From NCBI RefSeq assembly GCF_003243465.1, contig NZ_QFQZ01000001.1, positions 62,001-126,000 on the forward strand: 64,000 bases of DNA, given 5' to 3'. Of this stretch, positions 53,601-61,253 are shown piece after piece; position 1 is the first letter of the stretch, and every line of letters begins with the position of its first letter. Origin of the DNA: Caulobacter segnis (GTDB lineage Bacteria > Pseudomonadota > Alphaproteobacteria > Caulobacterales > Caulobacteraceae). The notes beneath the pieces were generated by a model. The model saw only the letters and a list, made by a program, of their open reading frames with translations, did not search any database and had not been told where the DNA came from. A program made the translations under genes and the position numbers.

Positions 53601-53717
53601 GGCCGGCTTCACCCAGGACGGCGGGGCGCCGTAATAGACCACCCGGTCCGCCGCGCTCGCGGCCGTCGCCACCAGCGCGATCGTGGCCGCGCCCGACAAA
53701 GCATATCCAAACCGCAT
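50694..53717 (-). CDS. Exported DUF3857-transglutaminase-TPR protein
   Basis: 1007 residues. A signal peptide (1-22) and a DUF3857 beta domain (about 45-230) precede a transglutaminase-like core with Cys337 in RRFGDCKAKTALLMALL, a His in FDHVIVRA and an Asp in YWLDGT, a beta-rich linker, then a TPR solenoid from about residue 640 to the end. The complete Cys-His-Asp set suggests an active enzyme in the periplasm; TPRs would bind partner proteins. Substrate unknown. ATG 53717 follows AGAGGGGG. Confidence 0.88.
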   Translation of the reverse strand: MRFGYALSGAATIALVATAASAADRVVYYGAPPSWVKPADLPPPPEAEPGAASSLVLYDEQTRYDGLYGETTLRTASKVISEQGLDDLGSIVEDWDPETERVTVNRVAIIRDGKVIDVLKSEKFEVLRRETNLESAMLNGQLTATLQLKDLRVGDIVDVQVSRRYRDPLGSGRFDSTTALQASGTVGRMRIRLLWPKGAPLRWRTTEGFPKTTVTETATGSELLVDASNLKHRRLPVGAPMRYAQAGTIEWTQLSDWSEVSALLAGLYATAGTLKPNSPLLAEVERIRAASPDPLVRATLALKLVETQVRYVYIGMGAGAYAPAAADETWTRRFGDCKAKTALLMALLKALDIPAEAALVNSDGWGDGMEQRLPSLARFDHVIVRATIGDEVYWLDGTRQGDEALANLQVPAYGWALPVRAKAATLERLTPKPLMLAQDSTVVRIDAAAGLETPAKVTVEAILRGDQAISSARTFASQPRDDVSRGLRRGWGKMLGWVDFETADWSYDAPKAELTMRATGSGKLNLVNDPRLGQLWPLPISELFAPGYERDSEQDQTAPYAINYPYFDRTVVYATLPKTDRYRLSGMFVKQTLGGYDVTRAAYLRDNQVLLMRSSRAVGPEITAEDAKASQEKARRGFQAFGGYVVEIVNDKTPGADPVGEGFQALGERRYDAAEAAFRTALKSPDFERGAYAGLVQTAMARKAYPQALKLLDQAEARLPGASTAWLGMRVDVLWASDRREEAEAVAVAAAAKSPKDPEVLLVLARTQLAREKYDAALATARQAQALDPKSADAVLAEGRALFGRKDPAGALKRGLAAQALEPNNVEVLSTVAAMQLRLKQPEAALVLTTEAIRIDPLSAGLQASRADVLDQMGRTDEALAMFDAALSQDPKNVTLLNGRCWLRATRNRELDKARADCDQALALRPDLAAALDSRALVNFRAARFDAALRDYDQALKLAPKQGASLFGRGLTRLSLGDRAGAEADLVAARGLDAEVETRFAEWGLKP

Positions 53718-53858
53718 GTACGCCCCCTCTTGATCGCTACAGTAGCGTTCCGGCGCCGCACCGCAACCCAAGGGCGCGCGCGCCTCCCGCCAAGCTGCTG
53801 CCATTCCCCGTCAGCAGCCCCTCTAGCCGTGGCGCGTCCCCGCGCCTACCTTGGGGTC

Positions 53859-56129
<2,271 letters not shown>

Positions 56130-56133
56130 GGCC

Positions 56134-56883
56134 TTGGCGAGCGACGCGCCGAGGCCGCAGCGACCTCAAGAGAGCGTCCGGGCGATCCTGGGGCGCCGGG
56201 CCCTGGGCCTGGCGCTGGCCTTCGGCCTGACCCTCGCCGGGCTGCTGGGGCTGAACGCCGTCCAGGCGTTTCTGGACAAGCCGAACGCGGCGGTCGTGGC
56301 CACGATCCCGGACGTCCTGGTCCTGTGGCGCGAGGCGGAGCCGTCGGCCTATTTCTGGGCGCTGTTCCTGATCGCCTTCCCGCCGCTGGCCCTGATCCCC
56401 GGCGCGTTCGGCCTGAGCCATCGCCAGGTCCCGCCGCTGCTGTCCGCGCGCAGGCGCTGGGCCGTCGTCGGCGTGGCGGCGGCCCTGGTCGCCGCCGGCG
56501 TCGGCGTGGGCGCGGTCTTCGGCCGCGCGGAGGTCGCCGTCGCCACGCCGTTCGGCGTCAGCTGGCTGAAGGACGGCAAGCCTCGGGAATACTGGTCCTG
56601 GGGCGCGGCGACCAGCATCGCCGCCGCCTGCGTGAAAGGCGACAAGGCCGACAGCTTCGCCCTCAACTACGACGTCGCCTTCCCCACCGGCCGCGAAGCC
56701 AACCTGGCCCGGCCGGAGGACAAGATCGCCGACCTGGTCCCGCGCCTGGCGGTGCTGGACCAGCGCCTGCGGGCCAGCGGCGTGCCGCGGTTTGTCAGCG
56801 TCGAGCCGGGGTGTCTGGAACAGGTGGGGCGCCCGCTGCCGCCGGCCGAGCGGGTGACGTTGAGGGCGGTGGTGGGGCGATAG
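56134..56883 (+). CDS. Hypothetical membrane protein downstream of uvrB
   Basis: 249 residues with three hydrophobic segments (about 23-46, 73-93, 107-129) and a soluble C-terminal domain of about 115 residues. The TTG start lies 4 bases after the uvrB stop with AGGG between, so the pair is probably co-translated. No family recognised. Two or three Cys in the C-terminal part could pair. Confidence 0.65.
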   Translation: MASDAPRPQRPQESVRAILGRRALGLALAFGLTLAGLLGLNAVQAFLDKPNAAVVATIPDVLVLWREAEPSAYFWALFLIAFPPLALIPGAFGLSHRQVPPLLSARRRWAVVGVAAALVAAGVGVGAVFGRAEVAVATPFGVSWLKDGKPREYWSWGAATSIAAACVKGDKADSFALNYDVAFPTGREANLARPEDKIADLVPRLAVLDQRLRASGVPRFVSVEPGCLEQVGRPLPPAERVTLRAVVGR

Positions 56884-56972
56884 GGCGAGGCGTCAGGCGC
56901 CCCTCTGCGGGAGGCGGCGCGACGACCGCCGGTGGAGGGAGCGGCGCTGGCCGAGGCCCGCAAGCCATGCTA

Positions 56973-57000
56973 TGTGTATACATTCGAGAGAAGATACACA
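56973..57000. promoter_or_regulatory. Probable vapBC operator
   Basis: TGTGTAT-N14-ATACACA, perfect 7-bp arms immediately upstream of the vapB ATG; the left arm also forms the 8-bp palindrome TGTATACA. Position and symmetry fit autorepression by a VapBC complex. Confidence 0.55.
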
Positions 57001-57002
57001 CT

Positions 57003-57200
57003 ATGCGCACCAACATCGTCATCGATGACGCCCTGATGACCGAGACCCTCAGGGTCACGGGCCTCAAGACCAAGCGCGAAGCTGTCGAGCTGGGCCTCAG
57101 GACCCTGCTCGACCTGCGCCGTCAGGCGGCGATCCGCGGGTTGCGCGGCAAGCTGGCCTGGGAGGGCGACCTCGACGCGATGCGGACCGACGAGGCGTGA
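57003..57200 (+). CDS. vapB: VapB-type antitoxin
   Basis: 65 residues of the short VapB type common in actinobacteria and alphaproteobacteria: RTNIVIDDALMTETLRVTGL with KTKREAVELGLRTLLDLRRQ (ribbon-helix-helix-like DNA-binding part) and a C-terminal toxin-binding tail (GLRGKLAWEGDLDAMRTDEA). The stop overlaps the vapC start as GTGA. Confidence 0.9.
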   Translation: MRTNIVIDDALMTETLRVTGLKTKREAVELGLRTLLDLRRQAAIRGLRGKLAWEGDLDAMRTDEA

Positions 57201-57592
57201 TCCTCGTCGACTCCAGCGTCTGGATCGACTTCTTCCGAGGCGTATCCACGCCCCAGGTCGAGCGACTGGACAACCTGCTAGGCGCGGAGCCCCTGGCGGT
57301 CGGCGACCTGATCCTGACCGAAGTGCTGCAAGGATTCACGCGCCAGAGGGACTTTGACCAAGCCCTGGCGGCGCTGAGCGCCTTCCCGATGATCGAGATC
57401 GGCGGCCATGACGTAGCGCTCCAGGCCGCCCGCAACTACCAGGCCCTACGCGCCCGAGGCGTGACGCCGCGCAAGACCATCGACACCCTGATCGCGACGC
57501 GATGCATCGAGGGCGGTCACGCGCTGCTGTTCAGCGACCGGGACTTCGAGCCGTTCGCTGAGCATCTTGGGTTGGTGTCCGGGATGGCGTGA
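57197..57592 (+). CDS. vapC: VapC-type PIN-domain ribonuclease toxin
   Basis: 131 residues. The PIN-domain acidic residues are Asp5 (LVDSSVWIDFF), Glu42 (ILTEVLQGF), and Asp residues in KTIDTLIAT and FSDRDFEPF, forming the metal site. VapC toxins cleave specific tRNAs or rRNA. GTG start coupled to vapB. Confidence 0.92.
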   Translation: MILVDSSVWIDFFRGVSTPQVERLDNLLGAEPLAVGDLILTEVLQGFTRQRDFDQALAALSAFPMIEIGGHDVALQAARNYQALRARGVTPRKTIDTLIATRCIEGGHALLFSDRDFEPFAEHLGLVSGMA

Positions 57593-57616
57593 GGGCCGCG
57601 CCAGCAACCTCGCCCC

Positions 57617-57865
57617 CTACGCCGCCACCGCCTCGCCCGGCGCGACGATCTCGTACCGCTCATTCACCCACCGCCCGACCAGGCGGCCGGCGGCGTCGTG
57701 GATCCAGACTTCGGCGGTGTTGAGGTGGCGGCTGGCCTCCGCCGCCAGGGCGCGGGCCCGGCGCTCGGCCTGGCCGCCGGTGTCGAAGGTCATCACCTCA
57801 CCCGTCGAGGCGACCTTCACGCACCATCCCCCATCGAAGGGGGAGACCACGAAAATACTCCGCAT
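57617..57865 (-). CDS. DUF2188-like small protein
   Basis: 82 residues with the DUF2188-type beta-alpha pattern: IFVVSPFDGGWCVKVASTGE, AERRARALAAEASRHLNTAEVWIHDAAGRLVGRW. Function unknown. ATG 57865 with GGAG upstream. Convergent with vapC, 24 bases apart. Confidence 0.75.
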   Translation of the reverse strand: MRSIFVVSPFDGGWCVKVASTGEVMTFDTGGQAERRARALAAEASRHLNTAEVWIHDAAGRLVGRWVNERYEIVAPGEAVAA

Positions 57866-58046
57866 GGCTCTCTCCAATCCAATGGACGCTTACCTGCTCT
57901 GAGGAAGCGGACAGAACGTAGGGCCCCTTTCGGCGGTTCCAAGACCCCTCCGATGAGGTCCGGCGCGGGCGGGAACCGGGGTCGAGGCCGGCCGTTGCTG
58001 CTCGGCTCCGGAGACCGCCGGGGCGTTTCTTCGCCTGGACAAGCCG

Positions 58047-59003
58047 ATGACGCCCGCAACGGACAGCCCCGCCTCGGACACCTATGACGCCATCATCGTC
58101 GGCGCCGGCCCCGCGGGCCTGACGGCCGCGACCTATCTGGGGCGCTTCCACCGCAAGGTGCTGGTGCTGGACGGCGGGCCCTCGCGCGCCAGCTGGATCC
58201 CCGAGAGCCACAACACCCCCGGCTTCCCGCACGGCGTCGGCGGCGAGGCGCTGCTGGGCCGCCTGCGCGAACAAGCCGGCCGCTATGGCGCGGAGCTCCG
58301 GGTCGGGCGGGCGCGGAGCCTAGTCCGCGGCGCCGACGGCTTCGTGCTGGGGATCGCGGCCCAGGGCGGCGACGCGCCGGCGATCGTGCGCGCCCGCTTC
58401 CTGCTGCTGGCGACCGGGGTGGTGGACCGGCTGCCGGACCTTGAGGGCGTGGAGGACGCCATCCGCGCCGCCCGGGTGCGCCTGTGCCCGATCTGCGACG
58501 CCTACGAGGCCAGCGGCCAGCGCATCGCCGTGCTCGGCGACAGCGATCACGGCGCGCGGGAGGCGGCGTTCCTGACCACCTATTCCGCGACCGTGACCCT
58601 GCTGGACCTGAGGCCGGACGCGCCACGCGGCGACGAGGGCGGCGTCTCGCGCCGATCCATCGTCCTGGACGACATCGTGCTGACGGGCGACGCGGTCGCC
58701 GTGCGCGGGGCCGGCGAGGCGGCGGAAAGCTTCGACTGCCTCTATCTGGCGCTGGGCTTCGACAGCCAGCAGGACCTGGCCCGCCAGGTCGGAGCCGAGC
58801 GCGACGACGAGGGCCGACTTCTGGTCAGCGGCCATCAGCAGACCTCGGTCGACGGCCTCTATGCGGCCGGCGACGTCGTCCGGGGCCTGAACCAGATCGC
58901 CGTGGCGACCGCCGAGGCCGCCATCGCCGCCACCGACATCCACAACCGTCTGCAGCGCGTCCGGTTTGGCGCGGCGTCGCCAGGCGCTGCGATCGCCGTC
59001 TAG
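58047..59003 (+). CDS. Thioredoxin-reductase-like FAD oxidoreductase
   Basis: 318 residues. FAD motif AIIVGAGPAGLTAATYLGRF, redox-active CPIC (Cys147, Cys150), and the C-terminal FAD-binding GLYAAGDVVRGLNQIAVATAEAA. The second dinucleotide loop reads VLGDSDHGAREAAF and lacks the canonical GxGxxA/G of NADPH-using TrxR, so the electron donor may differ, as in ferredoxin- or NADH-dependent relatives. No thioredoxin gene is adjacent. Confidence 0.87.
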   Translation: MTPATDSPASDTYDAIIVGAGPAGLTAATYLGRFHRKVLVLDGGPSRASWIPESHNTPGFPHGVGGEALLGRLREQAGRYGAELRVGRARSLVRGADGFVLGIAAQGGDAPAIVRARFLLLATGVVDRLPDLEGVEDAIRAARVRLCPICDAYEASGQRIAVLGDSDHGAREAAFLTTYSATVTLLDLRPDAPRGDEGGVSRRSIVLDDIVLTGDAVAVRGAGEAAESFDCLYLALGFDSQQDLARQVGAERDDEGRLLVSGHQQTSVDGLYAAGDVVRGLNQIAVATAEAAIAATDIHNRLQRVRFGAASPGAAIAV

Positions 59004-59010
59004 CTGGCCG

Positions 59011-59445
59011 TCAGGACGCGCTCTGCGGATCTTTTCCGCCGACCGAGCACAGCTCGACCCAGACCGCGTGCAGGTCGCTCTGCTTGTCGCGGGCCAGGGC
59101 CGCGCGGCCGTTGACCACGATATAGGGCTGGAACTCGGCGTCCGCGCCGAGCCTCACCTCGCCGCAGACCGCGACCCGCCCCTGGCGGTGCTCGATATGG
59201 TCGCCCCGGAAGGCGACATTGTCCCAGACTTCCAGGTGGCGCTTCACGGTCCACTGGGCGCCGCTGAGCTCCATCTGCCGGATTCGCGGCAGGGCGAGCG
59301 GCGTCTCGACCTGCGCCGACTTGGCGCTGGGGTGATAGTCGAACGCCATGAAGGCCACGAAGCCGAGCAGGATCAGATAGGGCCAGACCGAGCGATGGAG
59401 GGCGAACCGCGTCGTCGTCGGTCCCTCCGCTATGTTTTCGGCCAT
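59011..59445 (-). CDS. Hypothetical membrane-anchored protein
   Basis: 144 residues: a charged N-terminus, one membrane span (about 22-37) and a periplasmic-type domain with beta-strand character (VWDNVAFRGDHIEHRQGRVA, GEVRLGADAEFQPYIVVNG). No family recognised. CGGAG precedes ATG 59445. Ends 7 bases after the convergent flavoprotein gene. Confidence 0.65.
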   Translation of the reverse strand: MAENIAEGPTTTRFALHRSVWPYLILLGFVAFMAFDYHPSAKSAQVETPLALPRIRQMELSGAQWTVKRHLEVWDNVAFRGDHIEHRQGRVAVCGEVRLGADAEFQPYIVVNGRAALARDKQSDLHAVWVELCSVGGKDPQSAS

Positions 59446-59567
59446 GGGAAATCTCCGCTCCCCCTTAAGCCCACCGGACGAGTCCGGCATGGCTCCCTGT
59501 GAACGCCCTTAGCACACCCTCAGACCAGGAGCCATAAACCAAGGCGGGTCACCTGAAGAGGCTCCGC

Positions 59568-59594
59568 CTGATACACAGCCTGAAGTGTATTCAG
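59568..59594. promoter_or_regulatory. Inverted repeat CTGATACAC-N8-GTGTATTCAG
   Basis: Nine-base arms with one bulged T, between bcsZ and the gene at 59011-59445. It might be an operator of that gene or the 3' stem of the bcs mRNA; there is no T-run on either side. Confidence 0.35.
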
Positions 59595-59695
59595 CCGCAT
59601 CGGCGGCGTCATGGCGGACGATCCAGGATCGCCACTATTGCGCCGGCTCAACCGGAACGGATCTCCAGGCCGCGACGGCGTCCCGGCGCTCGGCG

Positions 59696-60748
59696 TCACC
59701 GCTTGGGGGGCGGCGCGGCCTTATCCCGGCGCTCGCTGGCCGCGATCTGGCTGAGGATCAGCAGGGACGAGGAATAGTAGTCCTCGTTCTGGATCCGGGC
59801 CTCGGAAGCGCGGCCGGTCAAAGTCAGGTCGGCGACGCTGGCCATGCCGACCGGCGCGGCGAACTCGGCGACCTCGCCGCTGCGCACGTCGATCCAGGCC
59901 GGGGCCGGCTTGCCCGCCGCGCGGAACGAGGTCCACCAGCGCTTGACGGGATCGAGCGAGGCGTCGGCGCCGCGGCCCGACCAGCACATGTAGAGCGGAA
60001 CCCGGATGGCGTCGAAGCCAAAGCGCGGCGGGCGGTCGGGGTCCGTCCACATCGCGCCGGCGGTGTCGACCTTGACCCAGTCGACCGTCAGGTCGGCGGC
60101 GCCGAAGCGCGCGTCGCGGAGGGCGCGAAGGGCCTGGTCGCGGACCTGCGGCCAGAGCGACTTGGGCTCGCGCGCGGCGAAGGCGTCCAGCGCCGGCATG
60201 ATCGCGTAGGACGGGTTGAAGATCATGCCCTGGGCGGTGACGAAGCCGTCGATCCCCGGCGCGAGCAGCAGGCGGTCGCCCTGCTTGACCAGCAGCTTGG
60301 CCAGGATGGCCTTGCGGATCTGGGCGCTGGCCTCGAGATAGTCGGGCTTCTTCCACCGCTCACCGCCGCGCAGCAGCGCCCAGGCGATCAGCAGGTCGCC
60401 GTCGAGGGCGTTGTTCGGGTCGGCGACGTGCAGGTCGCCGGTTGGCTGGTAACGCCACTTGAACAGGCGCGTGTCGGGCCGCGACAGCGTGCGGTCGGTC
60501 CAGGTCCACAGCGTCTTGAACGTGGCCGGATCGTCGTAGGCGGTCGCCATGATCATGGCGAAGCCCTGCCCCTCGGAGTGGCTGACATTGCCGTTGCCGG
60601 TGTCGACCACACGCCCGTCGGGCAGGACGAAGCGGGTCTTGTAGTCCGCCCAGTTGCCGGGCGTGGGCGCGGCGCAGGCGCTGATCGTCACGGCCTGAAA
60701 GCTCAGGGCCGCGACCACGGCCAGCAGGGCCGCGCGCCTAGAGGCCAT
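59696..60748 (-). CDS. bcsZ: Periplasmic endo-beta-1,4-glucanase BcsZ (GH8)
   Basis: 350 residues with a signal peptide (about 1-27). The GH8 signature SHSEGQGFAMIMATAYDD contains the catalytic acid Glu; PNNALDGDLLIAWALLRGG and FNPSYAIMPALDAFA follow. BcsZ trims nascent cellulose and is needed for normal export. Its start overlaps the bcsD stop by 11 bases, and it is the last gene of the visible bcs operon. Confidence 0.94.
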   Translation of the reverse strand: MASRRAALLAVVAALSFQAVTISACAAPTPGNWADYKTRFVLPDGRVVDTGNGNVSHSEGQGFAMIMATAYDDPATFKTLWTWTDRTLSRPDTRLFKWRYQPTGDLHVADPNNALDGDLLIAWALLRGGERWKKPDYLEASAQIRKAILAKLLVKQGDRLLLAPGIDGFVTAQGMIFNPSYAIMPALDAFAAREPKSLWPQVRDQALRALRDARFGAADLTVDWVKVDTAGAMWTDPDRPPRFGFDAIRVPLYMCWSGRGADASLDPVKRWWTSFRAAGKPAPAWIDVRSGEVAEFAAPVGMASVADLTLTGRASEARIQNEDYYSSSLLILSQIAASERRDKAAPPPKR

Positions 60749-61244
60749 AGGAGAATTCCAGGACCTCGTCGCCGGCGCCTTCGCGGTGGGTGGCGGCCAT
60801 CTCCGGCCGGCCGCCCTGGCTCTGCAGCCAGACGGTGTAGACCCCTTCCAGCAGGGCGGCGAAGGCGCGCCGCCAGTGGCCGCTGGCGTCTTCCAGGTGC
60901 TGGCCCGGATAGGCGCGGTGGTGGATGGCGATCGCGTTCTCGGCCAGGGACAGCGAGACATAACCCCAGTCCATCTCGGCCAGGACCGCGTTCAGCGAGG
61001 CCTCCAGCTCGTCCAGGGTGGTGACGGCGGGCAGCACGACCGACTGCGACACCCGCACGCCGATCTGGCGGTAGAAGCCCCAGGCCTCCTCGGCGCTGAA
61101 GTTCTCGAACAGCTCGTCGGCCATGGCCAGCAGGACGGCGCGCCACTGGACGCTGAACTGGCGGGCGGCAAGGTAGCGCAGGTCCGAGGTCTCGGTGACC
61201 TTGACCGCTTCGGGCGCGGTCCGGGACGAAAGGCTCTTCAACAT
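60738..61244 (-). CDS. bcsD: Cellulose synthase subunit BcsD
   Basis: 168 residues matching BcsD in length and pattern (RQFSVQWRAVLLAMADELFE, EAWGFYRQIGVRVSQ, MDWGYVSLSLAENAIAIHHR). In Komagataeibacter, BcsD forms a periplasmic octamer that guides four glucan chains and helps make crystalline cellulose. The gene is 9 bases after bcsC and overlaps bcsZ by 11 bases, so they form one operon. Its presence suggests a type I bcs operon. Confidence 0.9.
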   Translation of the reverse strand: MLKSLSSRTAPEAVKVTETSDLRYLAARQFSVQWRAVLLAMADELFENFSAEEAWGFYRQIGVRVSQSVVLPAVTTLDELEASLNAVLAEMDWGYVSLSLAENAIAIHHRAYPGQHLEDASGHWRRAFAALLEGVYTVWLQSQGGRPEMAATHREGAGDEVLEFSYGL

Positions 61245-61253
61245 CCGTTGTTC

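Noticed and set aside
52575..53858. A 428-codon in-frame extension upstream of uvrB
   Set aside because: It runs antisense through the DUF3857 gene; UvrB homology begins only after the ATG at 53859.
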